Part shown: positions 7,981 to 16,946 of the stretch, piece after piece
Numbering within the stretch: position 1 is the stretch's first letter
Layout of the letters: each line of letters opens with the position of its first letter
DNA from: an uncultured bacterium
Lineage (GTDB): Bacteria > Zixibacteria > MSB-5A5 > CAIYYT01
Assembly (NCBI GenBank): GCA_903903945.1
Contig: CAIVAP010000278.1
Location: forward strand, 1-38,248
DNA length: 38,248 nucleotides
Direction of reading: 5' to 3'
Translations under genes and position numbers: made by a program
The notes under the pieces: generated by a model
The model's database searches: none
Seen by the model: the letters and a program-made list of their open reading frames with translations, nothing else
What the model was told of the DNA's origin: nothing

Positions 7981-8541
7981 GTGTCGATCAAGTCTGATCG
8001 TTGGATAGCTCGGGCGGCAAAGGAGAGGAACATGATTTCTCCGTTTGCGCATAAGCAGGTATCCCGCAAAGTGATTTCTTACGGGTTGTCCGCCTATGGT
8101 TATGATTTCCGATTATCCGATGAGTTTCAGGTCTTCACACCGGTCAACGGCGAAGCGATCGACCCGAAGAACCATCAGTCGACAAACTTCATTTCCGTCA
8201 AAGCCAAGTCGTTGCTCATTCCGCCGAACTCTTTTATTCTCGGTCGCAGTCTGGAATACTTCCGCATTCCGCGCGAAATTCTAACGATCTGCTTCGGCAA
8301 ATCAACTTATGCTCGTTGCGGTCTCGTGGTAAACGTCACGCCGTTTGAACCGGAATGGGAGGGATTCGCGACTGTCTCGATCGCCAACACCGCGCCGCTG
8401 CCGGTGCGAGTATATGCCAACGAAGGGATTGCTCAACTCATATTTCTCGAGGCCGACGAAGTTTGCCGGGTTTCCTATGCTGACAAAAAAGGGAAGTATC
8501 AGGCGCAGCAGAGGATTACTAATGCCAAGATTAAATCATGA
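7981..8541 (+). CDS. dcd: dCTP deaminase-family protein (catalytic Glu apparently replaced)
   Basis: 186 aa from GTG at 7981, giving the family N-terminus MSIKSDRWI. The frame is open further upstream (to 7930), but those residues do not look like the family. Hallmarks: [18 protein letters not shown] (32-49), [21 protein letters not shown] (106-115), [12 protein letters not shown] (117-128) and [11 protein letters not shown]. Dcd converts dCTP to dUTP for dTMP synthesis, and the trimer fold is shared with dUTPase. In the segment [11 protein letters not shown], the position that carries the catalytic Glu in characterised deaminases (E138 in E. coli, typically T-x-E-x-x-N) is Ser. So the family assignment is firm but deaminase activity is doubtful. 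It sits between rrf2 and nifJ. Confidence 0.88.
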   Translation: MSIKSDRWIARAAKERNMISPFAHKQVSRKVISYGLSAYGYDFRLSDEFQVFTPVNGEAIDPKNHQSTNFISVKAKSLLIPPNSFILGRSLEYFRIPREILTICFGKSTYARCGLVVNVTPFEPEWEGFATVSIANTAPLPVRVYANEGIAQLIFLEADEVCRVSYADKKGKYQAQQRITNAKIKS

Positions 8542-8608
8542 ACAAGATCAACAGTCATATTCTCAATAGAAGGGTGCTCTCGTCTCACCCACTCCAGGAA
8601 AGGTCAAG

Positions 8609-11600
8609 GTGACACTTATGATAGGAAGTCCAGAATCGCACGAAAACTCTAGAACGGCGACTGCGGAGCAAAACGCCGCCCCGCCAAAAACCAAACGACG
8701 GATGGTTTCCATCGACGGAAACACCGCCGTCGCGCATGTTGCTCACGCGACCAACGAAGTGATCGCAATCTATCCAATCACCCCGTCGTCCGTGATGGGT
8801 GAAATCGCCGATGCCAAATCAGCCAAAGGCGAAAAGAATGTCTGGGGCACGATTCCGTTGGTCACGGAAATGCAGTCGGAAGGTGGTGCTTCGGGCGCCT
8901 GCCACGGCGCGTTGACCTCCGGTGCATTAACTACGACGTTTACGGCCTCGCAGGGATTACTTTTGATGATCCCGAATATGTTCAAGATTGCCGGTGAATT
9001 GACGCCGACCGTCATTCATGTCTCGGCTCGCGCACTGGCCATACAGGCGCTGTCAATCTTCGGCGACCACTCTGATGTCATGGCCTGTCGTTCCACCGGC
9101 TTCGGCATGATTGCTTCCGGGTCGGTGCAGGAATGTATGGATAACGCGTTGATCGCGCAGGGGATTGCTCTGCGCTCGCGTATTCCGTTCTTACACTTCT
9201 TCGACGGATTCCGTACTTCGCATGAAGTTGCCAAGGTCGAGGAACTGACGCTCGACGATATGCGCCACATGATTCCCGATGCGTTAGTGTTCGACCATCG
9301 CCGCCGCGCCCTGACACCCGATAGACCGGTGATTCGCGGCACTTCGCAGAATCCGGATGTCTACTTCCAAGGCAGGGAGGTCGTCAACAACTTCTACCTG
9401 GAATCAATCACTACCTGTCAACAAGTGATGGATCAGTTTGCCAAATTGACCGGCAGACAATACCACCTGTTCGATTATTTCGGCGCTCCCGATGCCGAGC
9501 GCGTGGTCATCATGATGGGTTCAGGTGCCGAAGCCACGCATGAGACAGTTGATTATCTAACTTCCAAGGGAGAGAAAGTCGGACTTATCAAGGTTCGCAT
9601 TTATCGTCCGTTCTCGGTCGATGCGTTGGCCAAAGCGCTTCCGGCTTCTGTCAAGGCGATCTCCGTGCTTGATCGTACCAAGGAGCCAGGCAGTGTCGGC
9701 GAGCCGCTCTATGCCGACTTGCAGGCAGCCCTGGAGGAAATGGTCGAACGCAAGATCGCACCGTTTAGGATTATGCCGAAAGTCACCGGCGGTCGGTATG
9801 GCTTGGGTTCGAAAGAATACACTCCAGCGATGGCCAAGGCGGTCTATGACAATCTCAAGAAGGACATGCCGAAGAATCATTTCACCGTTGGTATCAACGA
9901 TGACGTTTCGCACACTTCACTTGACTATGATAAGAAGTTCAGTGTCGAAGGCGGCGACGTCTTCCGCGCCATGTTCTACGGTCTTGGTTCCGATGGCACG
10001 GTAAGCGCCAACAAGAACTCAATCAAGATTCTCGGCGAGAACACCGACTGGAACGCGCAGGGTTACTTTGTTTACGATTCCAAAAAGGCCGGCGCGGTCA
10101 CCGTCTCGCATGTCCGTTTTGCCAAAAATCCGATTCGCAGTCCTTATCTAATCAGCCAGGCCAGTTTCATCGCCTGCCACAATTTCTCATTTGTCGAGAA
10201 GTATGACATGCTCGAGAAGCTGGATGAAGGTGGCTCGTTTCTGCTGACCAGCCCGTACGATGCCGGGGAAGTTTGGGATCTGTTGCCGATGGAAGTACAG
10301 GAGCAATTGATCGCCAAGAAAGCGCAATTCTATGTAATTGATGCCGTCAAGATTGCCAAAGAGCTTGGTCTGGGTGCGCGCATCAACATCATCATGCAGA
10401 CCGCTTTCTTCGAGATCGCCAAGTTGATTCCGGGCCAAGCAGCGCTTGATGCGATCAAAAGAGCGGTCAAGAAGACATACAGCGCCAAGGGTGAGAAAGT
10501 CGTCGATATGAACCTTGCCGCTGTTGATGCTGGTGTCAAGGGTTTGCAGAAAGTCGACTATCCCCAAAAGGTCACGAGCAAGTTCAAGCGCCCGCCGATG
10601 GTTCCGACCGATGCACCTGAGTTTGTCAAGACCGTGACGGGCACAATCATCTCCGGCAAAGGCGACGACCTGCCGGTCAGCGCTTTCCCGATTGACGGAT
10701 CATACATGACTGGCACGACCCAGTACGAGAAACGCAACATTGCGATCGACATTCCGGTCTGGGAACCGGCAGTCTGTATTCAGTGCAACATCTGCTCTCT
10801 GGTCTGTCCGCACGCCGCCATTCGTCCCAAGGTCTATGATCCCAAGTTCCTCGACAAGGCGCCCAAGACTTTCAAGTCGGTCGACGCGATGACCGGTCCG
10901 ATGAAAGGACTGAAATACACGTTGCAGGTTGCCCCGGAAGACTGCACCGGTTGCGAGTTGTGTGTCTATTCCTGTCCGGCATTCGCCAAAGATGCGCAGG
11001 GCAACAAGACGGAAAAACGGGCGATCAACATGGTGTCGCAATTGCCATTGCGTGAACCTGAGCGCGAGAATTTCAAATTCTTCCTCGATCTGCCGGAGCC
11101 GGATACATCGAGGTTCAATGTCAACACGGTCAAGGGGAGTCAGTTTATTCGGCCACTCTTTGAGTTCTCTGGCGCCTGTGCCGGTTGCGGTGAAACGCCA
11201 TATGTCAAACTGATGACGCAGATGTTCGGCGACCGGGCGATTTGCGCCAATGCCACCGGCTGCTCGTCAATCTATGGCGGCAACCTGCCGACGACTCCGT
11301 ATGCTCAGCGCTCCGACGGCAGAGGACCGGCCTGGTCGAACTCGCTGTTTGAAGACAACGCTGAGTTTGGTTTCGGGATGCGGCTGACAATTGACAAGAT
11401 GCGCGAGTTCGCACTCGAATTGATCGGCTCGCTTTTCCCGAACCGTCACACGGAATTCGCCAATGCGCCGCAGACAACTCCGGTCGAAATCGAAGTGCTG
11501 CGGGCCAAAGTCGAAGATCTCAAGAGACACCTTCGCAACATGGATCGCGCCGATGCCAGACACTTGTTGGAGATCGCCGACTATCTGGTTAAGAAATCGG

Positions 11601-12256
11601 TCTGGATCATCGGCGGTGACGGCTGGGCCTACGACATCGGTTTCGGCGGTCTTGACCATGTGTTGGCTTCCGGCAAGAACGTCAACATGCTGGTGCTTGA
11701 TACTGAAGTCTATTCGAATACCGGCGGTCAGATGTCCAAATCGACGCCGCGCGGCGCCGTTGCGCTGTTTGCCGCGGCCGGCAAACCACTGTCGAAAAAG
11801 GATATGGGCCTGGAGATGATGAGCTATGGTTCGATCTATGTCGCCCGTATCGCAATGGGCGCCAGCGCGAATCAATGCGTCAAGGCGTTTGCCGAGGCGG
11901 AGGCGTTTGACGGACCATCGTTGATCATCGCTTACAGTCATTGCATCGCGCACGGTATCGACATGGCGCACGGTCTGGAAGAGCAGGAGCGAGCGGTTAA
12001 TTCCGGTCACTGGATCATGTTCCGTTACAATCCCGATCTGGCCAAGCAGGGGAAAAATCCGCTGCAGCTTGACTCCAAAGAACCGACCATCACCTTTGAG
12101 GAATATGCGTCGCACGAAAACCGCTGGCGCACTCTCAAGGCGTCCAATCCACAAGCCTACAAAGCGGCGATGGAACAAGCACAGGCGGAAGCCACGGCGA
12201 AGTTCCGCTACTACAAGCAGCTTGCCGAACTGCCGTGGGGGAATGGCGTGAAGTAG
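8609..12256 (+). CDS. nifJ: Pyruvate:ferredoxin (flavodoxin) oxidoreductase, single-chain
   Basis: 1,215 aa, the usual length of homodimeric PFOR with all domains fused. The N-terminal thiamine-pyrimidine half starts at about MVSIDGNTAVAHVAHATNEV. Two 2[4Fe-4S] ferredoxin-type motifs follow, C723xxC726xxC729xxxC733 and C779xxC782xxC785xxxC789. The proximal-cluster cysteines begin at C857/C860 (CAGCGETPY), and the TPP-Mg site is GDGWAYDIG and SNTGGQMSKSTPRG. It oxidises pyruvate and CoA to acetyl-CoA and CO2 with reduction of ferredoxin, the central step of anaerobic pyruvate use. About 31 residues precede the conserved start; an ATG at 8702 is an alternative. A Rex-type operator upstream of the rrf2-dcd-nifJ run suggests NADH-linked control. 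Confidence 0.97.
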   Translation: MTLMIGSPESHENSRTATAEQNAAPPKTKRRMVSIDGNTAVAHVAHATNEVIAIYPITPSSVMGEIADAKSAKGEKNVWGTIPLVTEMQSEGGASGACHGALTSGALTTTFTASQGLLLMIPNMFKIAGELTPTVIHVSARALAIQALSIFGDHSDVMACRSTGFGMIASGSVQECMDNALIAQGIALRSRIPFLHFFDGFRTSHEVAKVEELTLDDMRHMIPDALVFDHRRRALTPDRPVIRGTSQNPDVYFQGREVVNNFYLESITTCQQVMDQFAKLTGRQYHLFDYFGAPDAERVVIMMGSGAEATHETVDYLTSKGEKVGLIKVRIYRPFSVDALAKALPASVKAISVLDRTKEPGSVGEPLYADLQAALEEMVERKIAPFRIMPKVTGGRYGLGSKEYTPAMAKAVYDNLKKDMPKNHFTVGINDDVSHTSLDYDKKFSVEGGDVFRAMFYGLGSDGTVSANKNSIKILGENTDWNAQGYFVYDSKKAGAVTVSHVRFAKNPIRSPYLISQASFIACHNFSFVEKYDMLEKLDEGGSFLLTSPYDAGEVWDLLPMEVQEQLIAKKAQFYVIDAVKIAKELGLGARINIIMQTAFFEIAKLIPGQAALDAIKRAVKKTYSAKGEKVVDMNLAAVDAGVKGLQKVDYPQKVTSKFKRPPMVPTDAPEFVKTVTGTIISGKGDDLPVSAFPIDGSYMTGTTQYEKRNIAIDIPVWEPAVCIQCNICSLVCPHAAIRPKVYDPKFLDKAPKTFKSVDAMTGPMKGLKYTLQVAPEDCTGCELCVYSCPAFAKDAQGNKTEKRAINMVSQLPLREPERENFKFFLDLPEPDTSRFNVNTVKGSQFIRPLFEFSGACAGCGETPYVKLMTQMFGDRAICANATGCSSIYGGNLPTTPYAQRSDGRGPAWSNSLFEDNAEFGFGMRLTIDKMREFALELIGSLFPNRHTEFANAPQTTPVEIEVLRAKVEDLKRHLRNMDRADARHLLEIADYLVKKSVWIIGGDGWAYDIGFGGLDHVLASGKNVNMLVLDTEVYSNTGGQMSKSTPRGAVALFAAAGKPLSKKDMGLEMMSYGSIYVARIAMGASANQCVKAFAEAEAFDGPSLIIAYSHCIAHGIDMAHGLEEQERAVNSGHWIMFRYNPDLAKQGKNPLQLDSKEPTITFEEYASHENRWRTLKASNPQAYKAAMEQAQAEATAKFRYYKQLAELPWGNGVK

Positions 12257-12305
12257 ATTAGTTCATTCGGCGCCCCCACTCGGTGATGTGGGTTTGATAT
12301 GACAC

Positions 12306-12340
12306 AACGCGGCAGATTGAAAAGTCTGCCGCGTTTCTTG
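12306..12340 (+). terminator. Terminator after nifJ
   Basis: An 11-bp perfect stem AACGCGGCAGA/TCTGCCGCGTT (12306-12316 with 12325-12335), then TTTCTTG. The T run is short but the stem is strong. Confidence 0.8.
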
Positions 12341-12366
12341 TTTGTCCGCAACCGCCCGCGCAATTT

Positions 12367-12392
12367 GTCATTCCAGCGAAAGCTGGAATCCA
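12367..12392. repeat. GTCATTCC...GGAATCCA REP-like repeat
   Basis: ATTCCAGC-GAAA-GCTGGAAT (12370-12389), within GTCATTCC...GGAATCCAG, is the widespread bacterial repeat family of form ATTCCNGCGAAAGCNGGAAT. A related copy (CCCCGCGAAAGCGGGG) is at ~31505. Confidence 0.7.
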
Positions 12393-12431
12393 GACTTCGC
12401 GAAAGTATAGACTGCAATGGCAAGTTTGTGC

Positions 12432-12460
12432 TTGACTTGGCGGTGGTAGGGTCTTAACAT
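12432..12460 (+). promoter_or_regulatory. Sigma-70-like promoter for the membrane STAND gene
   Basis: -35 TTGACT (12432-12437), 17-base spacer, -10 TAACAT (12455-12460). The expected transcription start (~12467) is within two bases of the ATG at 12469, so the message would be leaderless or nearly so. This agrees with the lack of a ribosome-binding site before that ATG. Confidence 0.5.
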
Positions 12461-12468
12461 AGCCTATC

Positions 12469-14988
12469 ATGGGGCTTGTCAAAACAAAATTGATAGTCGG
12501 TGTGGTGTTTGTCGCCATTGCTCTCATTCTCATCGTAATTTGGTGGGCAGACATGCCCGACACGGTGAAAGGGGCAGTGATCGTCGGCTTTTTTACCGGT
12601 GGCTGCGCACTCATTGCATCCTATGGAAAAGACGTCAGCAAGAAGACCGATTCCGAGAGACCTGTAATTGTGCCGCAGGTTGCCGGAGCAGTGCAAGCTC
12701 AGACAGCACCACCCCCCTCCGTCATCCCTGCACCTCCCGAACCATATCTTGCTCATCGCTATTTTATGCCGGGCAACTTCACCGGCAGAGCCGCCGAACG
12801 TAAGGAGTTGACAGAATGGTTTACTGACACCCACGACCCGATGTTCGTCTATGAAGCCATCGGCGGTATGGGAAAATCGGCGGTGACATGGTACTGGTTA
12901 CACGAGGACATCCTCAAATCCGATTCCAAGCCAGACGGTGTCATCTGGTGGTCGTTCTATGAGAAGGAGTCCCGCTTCGAGACCTTTCTGGAAAAGGCGC
13001 TGATATATGTCACGCAGGACGAGCAGAAGGTCAAGGCGGTTCCCTCAACCTATGACCGCATGCAGTGGCTCTGCCAACAGCTCTGCAGAAAACGCTATCT
13101 CATCGTCCTTGACGGCGCCGAACGCATCCTGCGTGCTTACGCCGGTCTCGGCTCCCCCTATCAGGGGGATGAAGTTCCTTCAGAGAAGAAAGATGAATAC
13201 CGCACCTGTGTCGATCCAAACGCCGGAACCTTCCTACAATGCTTGACGTCTCCGGACATCAAGAGCAAGACCCTGATCACCAGTCGCTTGCTTCCGAAGG
13301 ACCTTGACGGGCTTGGCGGCTGCCGACACAGGAAACTCGACGAACTGCAATTAGCCGACGCGGTCGAATTCTTGCAGCAGCAGGAGAGGCAGACCAACGG
13401 CAAAGAGCTCAGAATACGTGGCACACGGGCTGAGTTCGAGGCAGCGTGCCAGAAGTACGGCTGCCACCCATTATCACTGCGCCTGCTCAGGGGTATGATC
13501 TTCCGTGATTTGAAGCATCCCTGCGACATTGCGACTTGGACAGAGCATAACCCTCTGCCACAGGTAGTCCCGAGAGAACACCACATTCTTGAACTCGCCT
13601 ACAATTCTCTGGACAAGAAGAAACGCAAGCTGATCAGCGAGCTCGCTGCCTTCCGTAATCCGATGGATTATGACAGCATGGCGATCTTCCAGCGGGATTT
13701 CAAGAATCAGCAGGAATTCAAAGCTGCTCTGATTGATCTCGTCGATCGCGGCCTATTGCTTCGAGATACGACAACAAGCAAATATGATCTCCATCCGATC
13801 ATTCGAGGCTATTGCTACGACCAACTCCGCGACAAGAAGGGGATTCATTCACAGTTGCGCGACTACTTCGCCACAGTACCCAGCAAGAAGAAAGAGGAGA
13901 TCGAGTCGCTGACTGACCTTGACCCCGTGATCGAGCTGTATCATCACACTGTGAATTCGGGCCGACTCGACGAGGTATTTGCGCTGTTCTGCGACAGGAT
14001 CACCTACGATACTTACTTTCGCTTCGGTGCATACAGTCTGCGCATCGACCTGCTGCGCCCGCTGTTTCCCGATGGCGAAACCAAAGCGCCGCGATTGAGA
14101 AATAAAGCCGCTCAAGCGTTGTCTCTGGGCGCGTTGGCGAACTCCTATTCCCTCTCGGGCCAGCCGAGAAAGGCCATTCCGCTTTATGAAAGGCACAACA
14201 GACTTCGGGAAAAACAGCGTGACAAAAGGAACCTCGCCATTGGCTTGGGCAACCTTGCTGGCGCGGCTGAGCTTCAGCTTGGTCGGTTCGAGTCGGCCGA
14301 GTCCAACTTGCGCAAGTGCATCGACATCTGTCAAAAGATTAACGACGAAAGCGATGAATCAGTCGGACGAAGAGAGCTTGGCTTGCTGCTCGCTTTTCGT
14401 GGCAGGTTCGAGGAGTCGGCCGAGGAACTGTCGAGAGCACTCAAGGAGTTCGAGAAGCAGCAGATGAAGCAATCAGAATGCGTCGTCTGCTCACACCGAG
14501 CGCGGCGAGCACTGTTGATTTCGGACCCTCGGCAAGCGCTCGAACATGCTCAGAAGACGAGAGAACTGGCTGATGTGCAACAGCTTGAGCGCGACATCAT
14601 CCGCGCCGAGTGGCTGCTTGGGGCCGCATATCTTGTGAACGGGAATCTCAAGGAAGCCGAGAGTCATTTGAACGAAGCGTTGTTGCGCGATAGACGGATC
14701 AACCTTGTTGAACTGGAAGCCAGCATTCTGATGGAACTTGCCAAGTTGCGGCATGCGCAGAAGCATGACTCGGAAGCGCTCAAGATTGCCAGCGAGGCTC
14801 TAACAAGCGCCGACCGCTGCGAGTACCGGTTACAGCAGGCGGAAATCCACAATTTCCTCGCGCAATTCTATTTCGACACCGGCGACAAAACCAAAGCCCG
14901 CAAACACGCCGAGACCGCCAAAGAACGCGCCGAGTGCGGGTATGTGCCAGCGCTTGATCAGGCCAAAGCGATGTTGGCGAAATTGTAG
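12469..14988 (+). CDS. Membrane-anchored STAND (NB-ARC/NACHT-like) ATPase with C-terminal TPR-like repeats
   Basis: 839 aa. Two hydrophobic helices at ~5-27 and ~33-55 anchor the N-terminus, followed by a Pro-rich linker (~75-95). The STAND core starts at FTGRAAERKELTEW. Walker A is GGMGKSA (K136), Walker B YLIVLDGAER (D215), then LITSRL (sensor-like) and GCHPLSLRLL (~331), the GxP-type motif of NB-ARC/NACHT ARC domains, then a winged-helix region with DLHPIIRGY. From ~540 to the end it is helical TPR-like repeats (LGNLAGAAELQLGRFESAE and others). STAND proteins are signal-triggered oligomerising switches; many bacterial ones act in antiphage immunity with TPRs as the sensor. No enzymatic effector is visible, so the membrane helices may be anchor or effector. 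A signalling role unrelated to defence is also possible. Confidence 0.85.
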   Translation: MGLVKTKLIVGVVFVAIALILIVIWWADMPDTVKGAVIVGFFTGGCALIASYGKDVSKKTDSERPVIVPQVAGAVQAQTAPPPSVIPAPPEPYLAHRYFMPGNFTGRAAERKELTEWFTDTHDPMFVYEAIGGMGKSAVTWYWLHEDILKSDSKPDGVIWWSFYEKESRFETFLEKALIYVTQDEQKVKAVPSTYDRMQWLCQQLCRKRYLIVLDGAERILRAYAGLGSPYQGDEVPSEKKDEYRTCVDPNAGTFLQCLTSPDIKSKTLITSRLLPKDLDGLGGCRHRKLDELQLADAVEFLQQQERQTNGKELRIRGTRAEFEAACQKYGCHPLSLRLLRGMIFRDLKHPCDIATWTEHNPLPQVVPREHHILELAYNSLDKKKRKLISELAAFRNPMDYDSMAIFQRDFKNQQEFKAALIDLVDRGLLLRDTTTSKYDLHPIIRGYCYDQLRDKKGIHSQLRDYFATVPSKKKEEIESLTDLDPVIELYHHTVNSGRLDEVFALFCDRITYDTYFRFGAYSLRIDLLRPLFPDGETKAPRLRNKAAQALSLGALANSYSLSGQPRKAIPLYERHNRLREKQRDKRNLAIGLGNLAGAAELQLGRFESAESNLRKCIDICQKINDESDESVGRRELGLLLAFRGRFEESAEELSRALKEFEKQQMKQSECVVCSHRARRALLISDPRQALEHAQKTRELADVQQLERDIIRAEWLLGAAYLVNGNLKEAESHLNEALLRDRRINLVELEASILMELAKLRHAQKHDSEALKIASEALTSADRCEYRLQQAEIHNFLAQFYFDTGDKTKARKHAETAKERAECGYVPALDQAKAMLAKL

Positions 14989-14991
14989 TAA

Positions 14992-15008
14992 CCCACCCAG
15001 CGGGTGGG
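14992..15008. repeat. CCCACCC-AGC-GGGTGGG hairpin directly after the STAND gene
   Basis: A perfect 7-bp stem with a 3-base loop, beginning four bases after the TAG stop. It is the same family as 4196-4222. It may stabilise or end the transcript, but no T run follows. Confidence 0.6.
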
Positions 15009-15075
15009 CTTCGCGGTCATACCTGCTATCACTATCTTGCGGACGCCGATATTCCATACAACACATTCAGAACAC

Positions 15076-15103
15076 GGTCAAACCCCAAGTAGGTTTGACC
15101 TAC
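15076..15103. repeat. GGTCAAACC...GGTTTGACCTAC short repeat, copy 3
   Basis: GGTCAAACC (15076-15084) and GGTTTGACC (15092-15100) flank a 7-base loop, and TAC follows. This is a short form of the GTAGGTC(G)AAACC family. The 15009-15218 gap holds no gene that I can support. Confidence 0.6.
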
Positions 15104-15218
15104 GGGGTTCACAGACGTGCAAATTCCCGTTGACAACTCTCTTCACGACAGCTAAATAGTGCGGTCAATCTTGGCGGACGGAATGCCGATCATCCTGAGT
15201 GTCGGGAAGATATCATAA

Positions 15219-15291
15219 GCCGGTGTAACTCAGTTGGTAGAGTAGCTGATTTGTAATCAGCAGGTCGGGGGTTCGAGTCCCTTCACCGGCT
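15219..15291 (+). tRNA. tRNA-Thr (anticodon TGT)
   Basis: 73 nt, full cloverleaf. Acceptor GCCGGTG/CACCGGC, D-arm AACTCAGTTGGTAGAG, anticodon stem GCTGA/TCAGC with loop TTTGTAA (anticodon TGT at 15252-15254), T-loop TTCGAGT with a T-stem including two G-U pairs. The discriminator base is T, and CCA is not encoded. A T-rich run follows directly and probably ends transcription. Confidence 0.95.
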
Positions 15292-15334
15292 TTTTTTCTT
15301 TAAGGGGATATCTGATACTTAGGCGTTTTCAGAC

Positions 15335-16729
15335 ATGGCTTCTCTGATCGAAACACTAAGGCGCGTTCGGCATACGGCAATTCCCCTACCATTCAAGTAT
15401 GGCAGCGAATTCAGGGGGCTCTTTCATTTCTTGCAGGAACATCAGCATGGTAGCAGGGAGGAGTTGGCAGCTTTTCAGTGGCAGCAGCTTAAGGCATTGC
15501 TCGCCTACGCCTACGATCATGTACCGTACTATCGTCGTACGTTCGACGAGGTCGGTCTGCATCCCAATGATGTCAGGTCTTCTGTTGATTTCCGGCAGAT
15601 ACCCATTTTGCATAAAGAGCAAATTGTCGCGCACGGCGCGGAACTTAGGTCCGACCAGTTTGACCGGTTAGACCCGATTCCGACAACCACCAGCGCCACC
15701 ACGCGCGATGGCTTGACTATCTATCGCTCGCTCCATCTCGAGCATTACCGCCTGGCCAATGTTTGGCGACACTATTTCAACATCGGCTACCGTTTCCGCG
15801 AGCCACGAGCACAACTCACAGTGCCGCTCAAGTTTGTCTCCGACTTGAAGGAGATGCCAATCGATTACAATGAGGATGCTCTTCTGATCGATACGCGTAG
15901 CGTCACCCTCGAAAACTCCCCTCGGATTTACGAACGACTGAAATCATTCCAGCCCAAGCTGCTCTATTGTCAGCCGGCGAACGTTGCTATTCTGATCGAG
16001 TACTTTCGTCAGCGTGGCCTTTCGCCGTTCCCGATCCCGATCATCTATTCTCTGGGCGAGAAGCTTTATCCCGAATATCGGGCGCTGATCACATCGTTTT
16101 TTGGCGACGGCATCATTCAGTACTATGCCAATCGGGAAAATACCGTTGCTGCAACCGAATTGAATGATGGTCGGATGTATATCAATTCGGAATACTGTTA
16201 CGTTGAGTTCCTATCATCCGATGACCCATGTGCTGACGGGACGCCTGGCGATATTGTCACGACGTCGCTGCAAAATTATGCCTTCCCGTTGATTCGCTAT
16301 CATACCGAGGATCTCGGCGCCTCGCACGGTTACCCCCAAGATGCACTGCGCAATTACGAAACGATGGAGATTATCGGTGGCAGGGGAAAGGATCTGCTGC
16401 TGACGAAGGATGGATTGATCGCACCACAGATCATCCCCGTTATCGAAAGAGTCTGCGCCGGCAAATTCAAACGCGTCCAGCTTGAACAGCGCACGCTTGA
16501 TGATCTGGTTGTCAGAGTGATTCCCAACGAAGCGTTCGACCATCGGCACGACCCGGCTCGGATCGAAGCAGCGTACCGCGAATGTTTTCAAAATCAGTTC
16601 AAAGTCGAAGTTGAGTTGGTCGAAAAGATCGACCGCACCGACTCGGGGAAGTACAAATTTGTCATCTCGGAGCCGGCAATGAATTACTTGCGTCAATCGC
16701 TTCCCCAGAGGTCCGACCCGAATGGGTGA
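15335..16729 (+). CDS. PaaK/CapK-like adenylate-forming protein
   Basis: 464 aa, in the phenylacetate-CoA ligase / capsule-biosynthesis CapK group of the ANL superfamily. Family-like features: the N-terminal stretch LLAYAYDHVPYYRRTF, IPILHKEQI, then IIYSLGEKLYPEYRALI, YANREN and YINSEYCYVEF, LIRYHTEDLG near the ribose-binding position, and IIGGRGKDLLLTKDG at the C-terminal-domain hinge. The Gly-rich phosphate loop (normally TSGSTGxPL) reads TTTSATTRDGL and lacks its glycines, so adenylation may be altered. Members activate carboxylates for CoA or polysaccharide modification; the substrate cannot be told. No capsule genes are adjacent. It is downstream of tRNA-Thr without a clear RBS. Confidence 0.78.
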   Translation: MASLIETLRRVRHTAIPLPFKYGSEFRGLFHFLQEHQHGSREELAAFQWQQLKALLAYAYDHVPYYRRTFDEVGLHPNDVRSSVDFRQIPILHKEQIVAHGAELRSDQFDRLDPIPTTTSATTRDGLTIYRSLHLEHYRLANVWRHYFNIGYRFREPRAQLTVPLKFVSDLKEMPIDYNEDALLIDTRSVTLENSPRIYERLKSFQPKLLYCQPANVAILIEYFRQRGLSPFPIPIIYSLGEKLYPEYRALITSFFGDGIIQYYANRENTVAATELNDGRMYINSEYCYVEFLSSDDPCADGTPGDIVTTSLQNYAFPLIRYHTEDLGASHGYPQDALRNYETMEIIGGRGKDLLLTKDGLIAPQIIPVIERVCAGKFKRVQLEQRTLDDLVVRVIPNEAFDHRHDPARIEAAYRECFQNQFKVEVELVEKIDRTDSGKYKFVISEPAMNYLRQSLPQRSDPNG

Positions 16730-16749
16730 ATAGTGATGCCGTTGTCCAC

Positions 16750-16814
16750 ATATCTGATGCTGTTTTCCTATTGGGTACATATTCGCTCACGGCACCCCGC
16801 CGCACTGCCAGTAG
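16750..16814 (+). pseudogene. Remnant of a dockerin-type C-terminus
   Basis: The sequence reads ISDAVFLLG in one frame and YIFAHGTPPHCQ-TAG after a one-base deletion. Compare ISDAVYLIAYIFAGGPPPHCE-stop at the intact gene ending at 20282. It is too short and frameshifted to be expressed and marks the left part of duplication copy A. Confidence 0.75.
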
Positions 16815-16850
16815 AGTGGCTACCACCATTTAGGAAAGGCTTCTCGTTAA

Positions 16851-16878
16851 GGGCGTCCGCCGACACGGGCGCCCTTTT
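16851..16878 (+). terminator. Terminator in duplication copy A
   Basis: The stem GGGCGTCCG/CGGGCGCCC (16851-16859 with 16866-16874, one G-U pair) is followed by TTTT. It matches 20319-20346 in copy B. It would now terminate read-through from the PaaK-like gene. Confidence 0.75.
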
Positions 16879-16946
16879 CCGCTGGCTGACGAGCGTAGAC
16901 ATTGTCCCACAGCGAATTGCGGAGACCACGGTTTTTCCAGATAGAT

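Noticed and set aside
11267..12178. 303-aa minus-strand open frame
   Set aside because: It lies wholly within nifJ, whose plus-strand translation carries the TPP and Fe-S motifs; the antisense product has no recognisable features.
16214..16780. 188-aa minus-strand ORF
   Set aside because: Shadow of the PaaK/CapK-like gene, running into the duplicated segment with no features of its own.
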